Shown here: positions 1-11,207 of the stretch, one piece after another
Layout of the letters: every line of letters begins with the position of its first letter
How positions within the stretch are numbered: position 1 is the first letter of the stretch
Source: Taxillus chinensis
Taxonomy: Eukaryota > Streptophyta > Magnoliopsida > Santalales > Loranthaceae
Assembly (NCBI GenBank): GCA_023512835.1
Contig: CM042088.1
Coordinates: 57,099,579-57,163,578 of the forward strand
Reading direction: 5' to 3'
DNA: 64,000 nt
Made by a program: the position numbers and the translations under genes
Notes under the pieces: generated by a model
What the model saw: only the letters and a program-made list of their open reading frames with translations
What the model was told of the DNA's origin: nothing
Databases searched by the model: none

Positions 1-605
1 TAACGGGCGAAATGGTCCGGATTAAGATGCCGGAAGATGATGCTTAGTATGCGCCCGAAAGAATGATTCTTGGGACCATTTTGCAGCAGTCGGAACAAAA
101 ATGCCCCCCAGTCCATCGGAAGACCTTCGAAAACGCCGTACATGGCCAGAAGAAGATCGTAAGGAACCGAGTCCAGAGCAGAAGTGCGAGCCAGTAAACA
201 TCGACTCAGTATGGTCGCCATACAACGATAGCGACCTTGGAAGGATTTCACCTTGTATTCCTTACCTTTTTGGGTGCAACCCATAGAAGCCGCCATTGGA
301 TCAGCATCAGGGCGCTGTGGTTCACCGGGGGGAAGATGAAGAGCAGCGCGGAGTACAGCGGGAGTGATGAGGATGGATTCACGGCGAACATAGGAGATGA
401 TTGAGTCGGTGGTACAGCGGATCCGTTGGTAATACTCAAGAATGTCGTCTATAAGAAGATTGACAGGATTGGAGATCAAGTTGAGTATATGCGAGGCTTC
501 TAGTAGAGGGCGAAGATGGAAAAACCAGTCCGGCGGGTTGGAGACAGCACTCCAATCGACCAGATGGCCGGGATTAACGCCGGAAAGAGAGATTCTGGGT
601 GCCAT
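1..605 (-). CDS. Open 3' ORF of the Copia element (env-like position), truncated by the window edge
   Basis: From an ATG at 605 the minus strand stays open for 201 codons to the window edge. The N-terminus reads MAPRISLSG; later come an ILEYYQRIR stretch, an APAVLRAALHLPPGEP-like stretch (seen as TPAVLRAALHLPPGEP) and a DWGAFLFRLLQ helix. It lies on the element's sense strand, 1.7 kb beyond RNase H, where Sireviruses often carry an additional env-like or unknown ORF. The mixture of short hydrophobic helices resembles the 'putative plant transposon protein' type of domain by pattern only. I see no signal peptide and no membrane span in the visible part. It is notable that it has no stop while gag and pol do. 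It could also be a separate transposon gene fragment. Function unknown. Confidence 0.5.
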   Translation of the reverse strand, partial: MAPRISLSGVNPGHLVDWSAVSNPPDWFFHLRPLLEASHILNLISNPVNLLIDDILEYYQRIRCTTDSIISYVRRESILITPAVLRAALHLPPGEPQRPDADPMAASMGCTQKGKEYKVKSFQGRYRCMATILSRCLLARTSALDSVPYDLLLAMYGVFEGLPMDWGAFLFRLLQNGPKNHSFGRILSIIFRHLNPDHFAR

Positions 606-2302
606 TGTAGATGAAGGTTGAAGGTCGAGAGGAAAGGTGAGGTCTTGGGTATTGAAGGAGCAACGAGAGGTTTAGGGATTTGAAATGAGCAATACTCGTG
701 CTTCGCAGGAATGACCTGAATATATAAGACCGAGTCCGTAAATGTCAGCGGGTCTAGGAAGTTGGCGAGTGAAACAGTGAACCGCTTGACAGGCTGATGT
801 CATTAGTCTTGATATCGGTGCACCTCCGAATGAAACGATGTCGTGGAGACAGCATGACCAAGTAAAGATAACAGTTGTGTGCCTTCCAGGGGAAGTTTGT
901 GCATTCCGAGACACGCATGTTATAAATCATCATGATTCCTCCTCAAAAGTACGCGATAGATAATAAGACATGGAATATCGCAATTTGACAGAGCCAAGAT
1001 TCCGGAGGAATGAACCGACAATCATCCGGAGTTAACGATAGTCGTGTGACGAGTATCCGGATGAAAAGTAGACCGTTTCCGTAGTAACAAAGTGCGGTGA
1101 GAGAGAAGTAGATTCCTTTGCTTGTCAATAAGTCGAAGAGAAGAGAAGTATCACAACACTTCAAATCCAAGACTATGGACTAGATTTACCGATAAGGTTG
1201 CAAAGAAAATCTGAACCTGTAGCTTAAAACAAGATAAACTAAAAATACAAAAGCTTAACAGGTAAGGATTAGTACGGATAAGAGAAAGCAGTCTGTGAAG
1301 AACGACATAATCCGAACTAATGAGAAACAGAACTTATGCATGACAAAGAATGTAATAGACATATACATACGAGAGAATGATCATATTACTGAATCAGGAC
1401 ATATGTCAGATAAAAATACACAAGTTCATATAGGTCAACATAGCGAAACCGTCCTGCTGAACGACGTAGCTAAGATTAATTAAAAATCATATGATTTGAT
1501 CAAACTAGGATTCATGAGTGAAAAAATGAGGAAGCGGACACATGTCAAATGCAAGCAATTGATTATCCGATTAAAATGCATGGTTGAAGAAAAGAAAAAA
1601 CATCCAGGCATGCCTCAATTCCGTTTCTACAACGCATGTCCAGTCAGATCCGGAAGTAAAAGTTTAGAGGAGTGAGTATCCGAGACATATTAGGGAGTCA
1701 TTACTGAGGTAATAGATGAAGCTTAAGCTCCCCCGTAGATCATTTGATCCTCTCATTGAAAGACTCCCCCTCAAATAGACAGCCAGGAAACAGGTCATGA
1801 GACATATACGGGGGGTATTACTTGAATAATGTATAAAACATTTTCTCCCCCGTAGATTGTGCAATCCTCTCGGGTGACCTTTCCGACATATAGAAATTCA
1901 GCACTGTCTATCTTTTTGGGAAACTATACTTCAGAAGCTGATCAGACTGCGATTGAGTATTCATCCACCAGGCATTCCAAGCTAACCCATTTCATTTCTT
2001 CAATTACATGTTAATAGAGTAATCTAAATAAACAGGCTTTTGTCATGTGGTGATCAGTGGAAATTAAGATCATGAAATCAGAATGAGGTTAATCATATAA
2101 ACTTTAATCATGTTTGCTTAAACGACTTCAGTCGGGAAACACAAGCATCCTCCCAATATGAAGTTGATAATAATATCAGAAGTATGAAGCCGTTAATCAG
2201 TAAGTATGATCAACATTAAAATAGTATGTATCATCTACTTCCACTAAAAGCACAATGCATGTTCTGATAGTAAGTATACTGTTGAGTAATTTAAATGTGA
2301 AA
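606..2302. other. Non-coding 3' region of the Copia element
   Basis: Between the end of RNase H and the 3' ORF I find no convincing reading frame. The stretch holds the polypurine repeat unit described separately and otherwise AT-rich unique sequence. It is presumably the element's 3' untranslated region. Confidence 0.5.
1680..1885 (-). repeat. Tandem repeat with multiple polypurine-tract motifs
   Basis: Two diverged units of about 117 bp start at 1680 and 1797, each beginning GAGACATAT. On the plus strand each carries CTCCCCCGTAGAT (1728-1740 and 1845-1857), with a further CTCCCCCTC at 1764-1772; on the element's sense strand these are GGGGGAG polypurine tracts. Repeated polypurine motifs in the 3' non-coding region are a known Sirevirus trait. 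Here they lie between RNase H and the 3' ORF, not next to a visible LTR. Confidence 0.5.
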
Positions 2303-3915
2303 CTATGCAGAGAAGTCAAGCATACCTAATCGGATGAGTAGTTCAGAGAATCTTGCATCAGGTAGGGGCTTTGTAAGTATGTCCCGATTGATCTTCGATA
2401 GCAACATGTTCCAGGGAAATGTGATTTTTGAGAACATGGTCGCGTATGAAGTGATACCTGACCTCAATATGCTTCGTCTTAGGGTGCATGACAAGATTGT
2501 TGCTGATAGAAATTGCACTAGTGTTGTCGCAGTAGAGTGGAATAGATGACATGTTGAAACCGTAGTCAGTAAGTTGACTTTGCATCCAGAGTAGGCTGTG
2601 CGCAAAGAACTCCCAGCAGACTATATATTCCGCCTCAGCATAGAGGTTGATACGGAATTCTGTTTCTTCTGAACCATGAAATTAATCTATTTCCAAGAAA
2701 CTGACACGTACCACTTGTGCTCTTCCTGTCGATGCGACATCCAGTGAAGTCGGCATCAGAGTATCCGGATAAGGTGAAATTGGACTCCTTTGGGTACCAG
2801 AGTCCCAAATTCAATGTTCCCTTGAGATATCTTAATATCCGTTTAACATGAAGCATATGTGACTCCTTGGGATTCGCCTGATATCGTGCACAGATGCAAG
2901 TTGCAAACATAATGTCTAGGCGACTTGCTGTAAGATACAGGAAGGATCCTATCATCCTCTCGTAGTCGGTCACATTTACCGATATGCCGTCCACATCAGG
3001 ATCTAACTTGGCACCGACAGGCATGGGAGTTTTGACGGGAGATGAACCTTCCATACCAAACTTCTTAATAAGATCGCGAGTGTACTTAGCTTGATTAATG
3101 AAGATTCCTTCCTTCAATTGTTTAACTTCTATTCCGAGGAAGTAGGACAGTTCTCCCATCATGCTCATCTCAAACTTGCCTGTCATCAACTTAGCAAACT
3201 CTTCACAAAGATTCGGATTCGTTGATCCGAAAATGATATCATCCACGTATATCTGTATGATCAGAGTGTGTCCTTTCTCTTTTCGTAGAAATAAGGTGGT
3301 GTCTATCTTCCCTTTTTGGAAGTTGTGAGCAAGTAGGAATTCGACGAGTGTATCGTACCAGGCTCTTGGAGCTTGCTTCAAACCATATAAAGCTTTCCGA
3401 AGTTTGTAGACTAGATGTCCTGCTTTAGGTTCAATGAAACCGGGAGGTTGTTCTACGTAAACCTCCTCTTGAAGATCTCCATTTAGGAATGCGCTCTTGA
3501 CGTCCATTTGATAAACTATGAAGTTTTCATATGAAGCATACGCCAGAAACATTCGGATTGCCTCAAGTCTTGCTACTGGAGCAAAGGTCTCATCATAGTC
3601 TATTCCTTCTTCTTGACGATATCCTTTGGCTACCAGTCTGGCTTTGTTCCGGATTACTATTCCATCCGTATCAAGCTTGTTCCGGAACACCCATTTAACT
3701 CCAATGACTTGTTGAGACTTAGGCCTTGGTACTAAAGTCCACACATTATTTCTCTTAAATTGATTCAGCTCTTCTTGCATGGCTTCTATCCAATTCGAAT
3801 CCTGAAGAGCTTCATCTGCCACCTTTAGTTCTATTTGAGATAGAAAACACGAGTAAAGACTCATGTTGGAGGTGGCTGCTCTTGTTCTTACACCAACAGT
3901 AGGATCACCAATCAC
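2303..3915 (-). pseudogene. Copia reverse transcriptase and RNase H, frameshifted
   Basis: The frame at 3915-2635 begins with the Copia RVT_2 region ([33 protein letters not shown]), continues through [19 protein letters not shown] and the polymerase motif YVDDIIFGS, and enters the RNase H connection at DADFTGC. A frameshift near 2640 moves RNase H into another frame, where YCDNTSAISISNN and HPKTKHIEVRYHFIRDH are recognisable down to about 2303. Length and domain order are normal for Copia pol. The catalytic aspartates of YVDD are retained, but the frameshift would separate RNase H from the polyprotein. Confidence 0.85.
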
Positions 3916-4006
3916 TTGATCTGAGGGATGGTTTCAGGTCCATCTGTAATTCTGTGCATGTGATGGTTGATCGTGAATAATTTGAAGCTCTGCCAGATTA
4001 GGTGGT

Positions 4007-5653
4007 TCACGTATATCTCGTTGGTTGAGCTTCTTCCGGACCAGATGTTTCCGTATTAGAAGGTACGGTAGAACTAGATGGTTCTTTAACACTGTTTACG
4101 TCGGTGTTAACTAGTCCGGACGGACTTGAAGGTGCTCCTGGAATTTTGGGTATCCGTAGGAGTATGTCCGGAGCTAAACGGTAGTCCAGAGTCCGAGTCA
4201 TCCGTAGCATCGTCCATATCATTTCTTTGTGCTCCGCTGGTGCCGCTTGGTTGGTCAGTATGTATAACAGGAACAGTCATAAACTTTGAATAGTCGATGT
4301 TGTTGTCTTGAACCTGTACGTTAGAATTTGAAGAAGCAACTTTTGACCAATCAAGATTAGTTTCATCAAAGGTCACATGGATAGATTCTTCAACTTTAAA
4401 AAGTTTTCTATTGAAGACCCGATAAGCTTTGCTATGTAATGAGTACCCGACAAAGATCCCATCATCAGATTTTGGTTCAAATTTATTCCGGGGTTCTTTG
4501 CCATTGTTCAATATATAGCATGTACACCCAAAGGCTCTGAAATGTGAAATTGAAGGCTTTCGTCCTCTCCACATCTCATAGGGTGTTTTCATGGTAGATT
4601 TATTTATTAGAGTTCTGTTCTGAACATAGCAAGCAATGGACACAGCTTCAGCCCATAGACTGAGAGGAAGCGTTGCCCCTGCTAACATAGATCTGCCAGC
4701 CTCGACTAAATTACGATTCTTGCGCTCAGCTACCCCATTTTGTTACGGAGTTCTGGGCGCAGAGAAGTCATGCTGAATGCCCTGTTCTGAACAATATGAT
4801 CTCATTTCTGAAAAATCAAATTCTGTACCATGATCACTCCTGATGCACTTTATGCTCAGTTCTTGTGAGTTGCTTATCCAGTTGAAAAGATCTACAAGAT
4901 GCTCAAAAGTTTGATCCTTTGATTTCAGGAACATCACCCATGTGTATCTGGTGAAATCATCGATAACCACGAGGGTATATCTCGCACCAGCCAGTGACGG
5001 AACAGAAATAGGACCATAGAGGTCCATATAAAGAAGTTGTAGGGGAACAGTTATTGAATTAACTGATTTGCTCTTAAAGCTATGTTTGGTCTGCTTGCCC
5101 AGTTGGCATTCTCGACAGAGAGTGTTTCTGGAGAATTTGAGTTTAGGTAGACCAGTGACAAGATCAAGTGAAGCTAATTTAGACAATGTCTTAAAGTTTA
5201 AATGTGCGCATCGCTTGTGCCATAGCAACTATCTTCATCTGATGCTTTAGTGAGGAAGCATACAGGGTCAGAAGAATTATTTCTTAAGACCACTGAGTAT
5301 ATGTCCCCATCTCTTGATCCGGATAACTTAACATCTCCGGATAAGTTTTCTCTTATTGTACAGGTGTTGGACATAAAGGAAACAGTAAATCCTTTGTCAC
5401 ATAAACTACTGACACTTAGCAAATTATGCTTTAAACCTTCGACTAGTGCAACTCTAGTGATTGATACACATCCGTTAGTTAAAGTGCCATACCCGACAGT
5501 CTTACCTTTGTTGTTGTCACCATATGAAATGGATGGACCTCGTTTGTCATTCACTTCAACAAGTAGAGTCTGATCACCCGTCATATGTCCGGAGCATCCA
5601 CTATCGAGGATCCACTTGCTTTGATTGATTTTTAACTTCAAGTGATCCGGCAA
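4007..5653 (-). pseudogene. Copia protease, GAG-pre-integrase and integrase, disrupted
   Basis: The aspartic protease motif WILDSGCSGHMTG starts at 5653. The GAG-pre-integrase zinc region (LWHKRCAHLN, CRECQLGKQ) lies in a second frame from 5228, so one frameshift separates the two. The integrase core is then readable: DLYGPI, VVIDDFTRYTWV, RSDHGTEF and NGVAERKNR, followed by FRAFGCTCY and FVGYSLHSKAYRVFN. A single in-frame TAA at 4743-4745 interrupts the core immediately before QNGVAER; CAA to TAA is the simplest origin. Frame is lost again near 4150 before the reverse transcriptase. Confidence 0.8.
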
Positions 5654-5686
5654 TGCATTTCAGAGATGCTCCTGAAAGACAACAGT

Positions 5687-5998
5687 TTACACTTTTGGTG
5701 CCCAAACTTGTTTCGGGCGGTTAGAGAGAGCAGTAGTAATGTCAACAGTTACGGATTTGATTTTGCTAGGACTTTTAGCTCTCCAAATTGACTTTAACTT
5801 GTTAGTTTCAGCTGCCTCTTTTATTTGGGTTTTCTTGGGAGAGATATTCCTTTGAGGTTTAGATTTTGTTTTGCTCGAAGAACCCTTTTTATTTAACTGA
5901 TCTTTATTGGTATGAATTTGATTACAAAGCCGGTTATCGGATAAACTCCAACATTCATAGTGATAATGACCTATTTTCCTACGAGATGGAACAGACAC
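5687..5998 (-). pseudogene. Gag-protease linker with basic, degenerate zinc-knuckle region
   Basis: A 103-codon minus-strand frame between gag and protease is rich in lysine, serine and threonine (QRNISPKKTQIKEAA) and has a remnant GHYHYECW where a second CCHC knuckle would be expected. It ends in KQVWAPKV, the type of sequence that precedes the Copia protease. It is read as a frameshifted piece of the gag-pol polyprotein. Confidence 0.5.
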
Positions 5999-6155
5999 TA
6001 TAATGCGGAGTACAAACAGGGGATACGGTCTCTTAGATTTTACGGACTTTCTACCGTTCCCTGTGGCCTAATCCATTGCGTTTGGGTGATGCACCCTTGG
6101 CCCTAGATGCGTCGGCCTTAGCCTTTTCTTTCTTTTTGGGTGCTACGTTTTGGCT

Positions 6156-7988
6156 TTAACGCTGCGCGGCCTTCCCTTCATCTTTAGTTACGGGTGCAAC
6201 CGCTTTGGGAAGAACAGATATGACCTCAACTCCACAGTCATAAACTATGGTGCCACCTGAAATGAATCCATCCAACGGTTTAGATGTACTAACAGGATAT
6301 AAGTTGGTTAGTTTTGGAGTGAAATCCGGAGGACACTCAGTAGCTTGAGCTATGGAAGTCAATGGTTCGGAACCTAGCCCAGGTTTGACTCGGATGTTGT
6401 CAGGATCAGTCCTAAAGGTAGAGGCTATTTCCCCGGATTTTAGCCACTTACGATTTATTTCCCTTTCTTGTTCCAGTTCATTTTCGAGTCGTTTCACAAT
6501 AACTTTTAGGCCAGTTAGGTTGGTATTTAACAGATGATTTTCAGCTCTTAGATCATGATACCAAGCCTCTTTTCCTCTGAAGTCAGCTATGTCCTTTTCA
6601 AGTTTAGTGATAGTAAATTCAAGGCGTTTATTCTGACTTTCCACATCTTTGTACATTTGAGTAATTATTTGTCTCTCATTCTTTTCATGATCACGTTCAA
6701 TAATAAGAGATTCTAATTGACTCATGAGCTCAGAGATAGAAGGTACCTCAGCATTTGCCATGAGGAAGACGTTCGGCTTAGGAGTTGGCTCATCATCTGA
6801 GGATTCCAACTTTTCTTCCGAGCCACTGATGTACTTTGTCACGAACGCCTTCCTCTTGTTCTTGCTGTTGTCTGAGGTGGAGCGGCGAGGAGTTACCTTG
6901 TCACTTTTCTCGGCCACTTTTGATTTGGATCTGCAATCCTTGGCCCAATGACCGGTTTTCCCACAGTTGTAGCATTCCTGGGAACTGGACTCCGGTCTCT
7001 CCTTCCTTTGGAAAGATGATGATGAGCGTCTCCTGAATCCTTTTCTGCTTTTCCATAGGAATCGCTCAAAGGATTTGACGAGAAGAGCTATCTCCTCCTC
7101 CTCGTCAGAATCAGAATTCCTGGACGCGTCCGTATCATCATTCCTCAGTATGTTTAAACATTCCGTAACTTTGAGAGCTACCCCCTTTTCTTTCCGAGCT
7201 ATTTTCTCATCCCGGTCAGAGTACTTAAACCTGACTTCGTGAGTCCGCAGCTCTCCATATAGTTCTTTAAGGGGAACATACTGCCAGTTTTTGTCTGATT
7301 GCATCTGGAGTTGTTTGGAGTAGTATCGATCCGGCAAGGAGCGAAAGAACTTGTCATTGATATGAGATTGAGAATAATGCTCATTGACAGTCTTCAGCTT
7401 AAGAATGAGCTTGCCGAATCTCCGATAGATGCTTTCGAGTGATTCGCCTGGTTTATGATTGAAACTCTCAAAGTTCTGCCTGAGAGTACAGATAATGTTC
7501 TGCATCTGGGACTGACTCCCCTCATAGAGGATTGTCAGTTTATCCCAGACAGCTTTTGCTGTTGTGCATCCCTGGACGTCCGTGAAAGCCTCGGAATCCA
7601 AAGACGATATAATGTAAGCCAGAGCCTTTTCGTTAGCGCACTGCCAGGCTCTTTCATCATTGGTAAGTTCGGCATCCGTCTTTGGCCTTATAACTCCATG
7701 TTCTCCGATTGTCATCGGAATTGGAATCTCCTGATGAAGACAGGGCCACATGAGATGGTCATGGCATACCATGAACATCTTCATGCGAGCTTTCCACTAG
7801 GAGAAAAGCTCAGGTGTGAATTTGGGCGGTTTTGTCAGAGTAAAACCAGAACTCCGTGGTTGAGCAGTGGAGGCAGCAGCAGGTTGAGGTGGGTCGACGT
7901 TTTCACTGCTACTTCGATTCGGGATGGGCTCTTGTGCACCTCCGGAGTTAAGGCGAGTGTTGAATAGCATACTGCTTTCTTCGGCCAT
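6156..7988 (-). pseudogene. Copia (Sirevirus-type) gag with one in-frame stop
   Basis: The likely start is the ATG at 7988 (MAEESSMLFN). The frame is broken once by TAG at 7797-7799, between FTPELFS and WKARMKMFM, a highly conserved Copia gag position, and is then open to 6156. It contains the UBN2-type core (AKAVWDKL, SLPDRYYSKQLQMQSDKNW), a CCHC zinc knuckle CYNCGKTGHWAKDC and a long C-terminal coiled coil (roughly codons 330-450 of the open part). At about 610 codons it is long for a Copia gag, as in Sireviruses. Apart from the one stop it looks intact. Confidence 0.8.
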
Positions 7989-8034
7989 TGCTGAGAGCGA
8001 AAGAGTGGGATCTCTATTTAGAACAAATAGAACT

Positions 8035-8047
8035 TGCTCTGATACCA
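8035..8047 (-). other. Primer-binding site for initiator tRNA-Met
   Basis: The plus strand reads TGCTCTGATACCA, so the element's sense strand carries TGGTATCAGAGCA, the usual plant initiator-Met tRNA primer site. It sits two bases inside the LTR edge at 8050, which supports that boundary. Confidence 0.9.
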
Positions 8048-8350
8048 CTTGATGGTCCCTTGGAGCCTAGAGGGGGGTGAATAAGCTCTTATCGAAACTC
8101 TTTCTAATCTCTTAAGACAAAAACACTTATCCAGTTAAGTGATAGAATCATTGCGGAAGATAACCAGATAGTGGAAGTATTTTGTTTTATTATCAAAAGA
8201 TAAATACAACAAAATAGAAGCAAGACTCTCTTACACTCTGTTTACAAAGGAATTTACACACTAGCCTAATTCTATCTTTTGAACTCTTGTGCATAACCAG
8301 GGTTGATCTTAGCTTCCTTGTGCACTTTTACACAAATGTACGAGTATGAA

Positions 8351-8358
8351 TATTTATA
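8351..8358 (-). promoter_or_regulatory. LTR TATA box of the Copia element
   Basis: The minus strand reads TATAAATA within GTTTGTATAAATATTC, about 300 bp from the inner LTR end, a plausible U3 promoter for the element. Confidence 0.5.
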
Positions 8359-8649
8359 CAAACATTCCTAAGAGACAACCTTGGAACTTATAGTTCCGGA
8401 ATGCGTTCAGCACTAACTATTCCTCGATAATCTCTCTGCCTTGACTGCTGCAGTTTGTGGAGCTCAAGATCTTGGGTTTGAAGAGTATAAGTGCCTTTGT
8501 GAGTTCCCAAATATAATTGAGGTTGTGTCCACATATCCGGGTGATCCACGTGTAAGATTCTTCAGGTTCTCAATGAGTTTGTCTTACATTGGGACACCAC
8601 GAGCTGATAACTTTAAATGCAGTAGTTTGAAGTAGCATCTTCTTGGTCC

Positions 8650-9135
8650 GGTGTAACTTTCCTTACTCCGTTGCTAATAAAGCTCGGAACCTTACTCCGT
8701 GTCAGTGGTTGCTTACTCCGTATCTATTAGGTACTGGAATCCTTAGTCCGTGTCAGTGCTTCCTTATTCCGCATGTAAGTTCCTTACTCCGTATGTAAGT
8801 TCCTTACTCCACATGTAAGTTCCTTACTCCGTATGAGTGAGTGGCCCGGATTCCTTACTCCGCATCTAATTTCCCTACTCCGTGCGAATAAAGACTCGGG
8901 TCCTTATTCCGCATCAATACTTCCTTACTCCGTATGTAGGAAAGACTCGGATCCCTTACTCTGTGTCTTCTTTAGTTCGCTTGAGGGGAAGACTTAACCT
9001 TTTACTTCGTGCGACCTTGTAGACCAAGACTCTTACTCCGCATCAGTTTGACTTAGTCCGTTTGAGGCATTAGGAACAGATTCCGTAATCCGTAGCTTTT
9101 AAGTTCTTAGTCCGCACGAATGTTCCTTATTCCGT
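8650..9135 (-). repeat. Degenerate TTACTCCG minisatellite in the Copia LTR
   Basis: Motifs such as CCTTACTCCGTATGTAAGTT, CTTATTCCGCAT and TCCTTACTCCGTGT recur more than fifteen times with irregular spacing of about 15-45 bases. The array is CpG-bearing. Spacing and sequence vary too much for a CRISPR array; it is LTR-internal. Confidence 0.75.
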
Positions 9136-9347
9136 ATGTATTGGTGACTTGGTTATTTACCAAGTGTTTGACGACACTCACTCTTGTCCGGATCAGGATT
9201 ATGTATCCTGTCCTTAGCTTTGCTCTCACGAGTGTATCTCCAGATTAATAACATATCTTCTGCAACAATCAAAGAAACACAAAAGATCTCAGATCAAATT
9301 ACATAAGGCTTTATCAGCATTATCCAAATTCTGGGCTTGATCCAACA

Positions 9348-9419
9348 CCTTGGCTTGGCAAGATATTGCCATCATTTTATAGAGGGATTCTCTCATTTGG
9401 AAACTCCTATGACTGTGTT
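9348..9419 (+). pseudogene. Gypsy element A: reverse-transcriptase tail, left fragment
   Basis: In frame the plus strand reads LGLARYCHHFIEGFS and then HLETPMTV, the conserved end of a Gypsy reverse transcriptase (compare [12 protein letters not shown] in element B at 16,630). It is bounded on the left by the Copia LTR and on the right by a solo LTR. The missing continuation (LTRKGVRFEW) is found 11.8 kb further on at 21274, so both flanks belong to one ancestral element. Confidence 0.8.
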
Positions 9420-11207
9420 TGTCACGCCCCGGATTTTCGACCCGCAGAAACCGGTTAGTGATTCCCCATGCCCGCACCCGAAGGGACAAGGGGTTGGTAA
9501 TAACACTGAGAAAGGGACCTTAGCACGGGTGTCATCCCTGATCCATATCACACATATAAAACATGAGTACAGAAATCACATTTCAATCCACAATACAAAC
9601 ACACAACACACATACATACATGTCTTTCCCCCACGGGGTTACATCATAGTTTGATAATCCAATAAAACAAACAAATGCACACACAAGACCTTCACCTTTG
9701 GTAAACCTCCTAGCTCCAATAAGTACTTGGAACAAACACAACAGGAGGGGTGAGCAACCACAGCTCATTAGAGATCCTGTCTCCCCAACCCATCCTAACT
9801 CATACTCTATCAATATCTAAAGTGTATGCATGTGCTCATGTCATTTCATATATACATTACCAACTAAATCATATATTCACACATTAAAATAGAAAGCAAG
9901 CCTCCCAGGTAATCCCACACATTGCCTCTCAGGCACCGTGTTGCCCCCTAATTAAGCACAATCTTGCCCCTCGGGCACAACGTTGCCTCACAGGCATAGT
10001 ATTGCCTCTCAGGCACATTAACCTCTCAGGTAATCCCACACATTGCCTCTCATGCACCGTGTTACCCCCTAGGCACAATCTTGCCCCTCGGGCACAATGT
10101 TGCCTCACAAGCATAGTATTGCCTCTCATGCACATTAACCTCTAGGCTCACAGGCTTATCAAGGTAGCCTCATAGGCCCTCAATAGTAGCCTCACAGGCT
10201 TATCAAGGTAACCACACAGGCCCACATGACCACTAGGTACCATAATTCACGCAAACATAGCATCTTATGTCATTACCACATATAAATCGATGATTTAAAA
10301 CATTAATGACATTTCATGCACCTTCCAAACATGTTAAAACAAACAAAACATACATGCAAAACAATAAAACAAGTTAGACTTCTCAAGTCCCCTCAAACTT
10401 ATATGCTCACAGCTTTAAATCCCCCCATTGGGCTATCCACAAAGTATGGGGATCAAACCCCAAAGAAACCATGGAAAATGGCTCAAAACAACTCAAAATA
10501 GCGCAAAACAGGCCTTGGTCGACCTAAATATAGTTTATCATATCTCACATGACCACTATGGTTTACCTGATTAAGTTGCTCTAACAAAGCACTTTGATCC
10601 ATCACATGGTCAATTGAAATGGTCGATTGAAATTGCAGATGGTTGATTGAAATTTCAAATGACCAGCTAGTACAAAATCTGCCTTGTTCGATTGAAATTT
10701 TTAGATGACCAGCTTATACACACAACCATGGTCGATTGAAATTTCAGTCAACCATGTCGATGCACCATTTGGGAATTCGCCATTTCAGGCCAAAATTCAC
10801 ATTTTTAAGCTCCCAAATCATACACACTCATACCCAAACACTTCATATCATGTATTAACCTCATTTTCGTCACTTTATAAGCATTAAAACACCACCAATA
10901 TGAAATTTCCATGAATTTCCCCAAATTTCCACACTTAGGGTTTATACCTCAAATTCCATGAATTTGATGTTTGTTTCCACATTTGTGCTACTTTAGCAAG
11001 CATAATCAACAACATATGAGTAAGAATCATGAATCCCTACCTCGGATTTGGTCGATTTGAGCCCGGATTGCAAATTCCCTTTGAAATTTCCTTGGTTCTC
11101 CTTTTGCTCCTGAAACACGCTCCCTCTTTCTCTCTCTTCACATACATGCTTTCTCCTTCTCTGACTTCACTTACACGCACCACACAAACATAAATATACA
11201 TATGTTC
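9420..11207 (-). repeat. Solo LTR (minus orientation), left part
   Basis: It begins TGTCACGCCCCGG at 9420, the complement of a typical Gypsy LTR end (GGGGCGTGACA), so the LTR points to the minus strand. Its remainder is 21074-21273, ending GGTCATTACA; the two parts sum to about 1988 bp. The 5-bp direct repeat GTGTT flanks the reconstructed unit (9415-9419 and 21274-21278). No internal domain remains between its two ends, so it is a solo LTR formed by LTR-LTR recombination, later split by element B. It contains short GGCA/TGCC-rich repeats at 9909-10215. Confidence 0.85.
9909..10215. repeat. Tandem repeats inside the solo LTR
   Basis: Two 121-bp units begin GTAATCCCACACATTGCC at 9909 and 10030, each built of smaller TTGCCTCTCAGGCAC-type palindromic motifs. 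They are followed by two diverged CTCACAGGCTTATCAAGGTA motifs up to about 10215. Confidence 0.7.

Larger units (their letters stand above)
1..9347 (-). mobile_element. Sirevirus-type Copia LTR retrotransposon, 3' end outside window
   Basis: Minus-strand element read from the right: 5' LTR (8050-9347), primer-binding site (8035-8047), gag, protease, integrase, reverse transcriptase and RNase H in Copia order, then about 1.7 kb without pol, then an open reading frame leaving the window. A long gag with a coiled-coil tail, an extra 3' reading frame, repeated polypurine motifs and a repeat-rich 1.3-kb LTR fit the Sirevirus lineage. Its right end cuts the reverse transcriptase of an older Gypsy element just before the conserved LGLARY motif, which fixes the insertion point to a few bases. 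No second LTR is visible, so age and target duplication cannot be read. Pol carries in-frame stops and frameshifts, so this copy is not autonomous. Confidence 0.85.
8050..9347 (-). repeat. 5' LTR of the Sirevirus-type Copia element
   Basis: The inner end starts TGATGGTCCC at 8050 next to the primer site. The outer end is placed at 9347 (GATCCAACA on plus, sense TGTTGGATC), because Gypsy reverse-transcriptase coding resumes at the next base. Length is 1298 bp. The LTR carries a TATA box (8351-8358) and a degenerate TTACTCCG minisatellite (8650-9135). The outer boundary is an inference; ends at 9267 or 9277 are also formally possible. Confidence 0.7.

Noticed and set aside
8650..9135. CRISPR-like regular repeats
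   Set aside because: Unit and spacing vary, the array lies in a retrotransposon LTR of a plant, and no cas genes are present.
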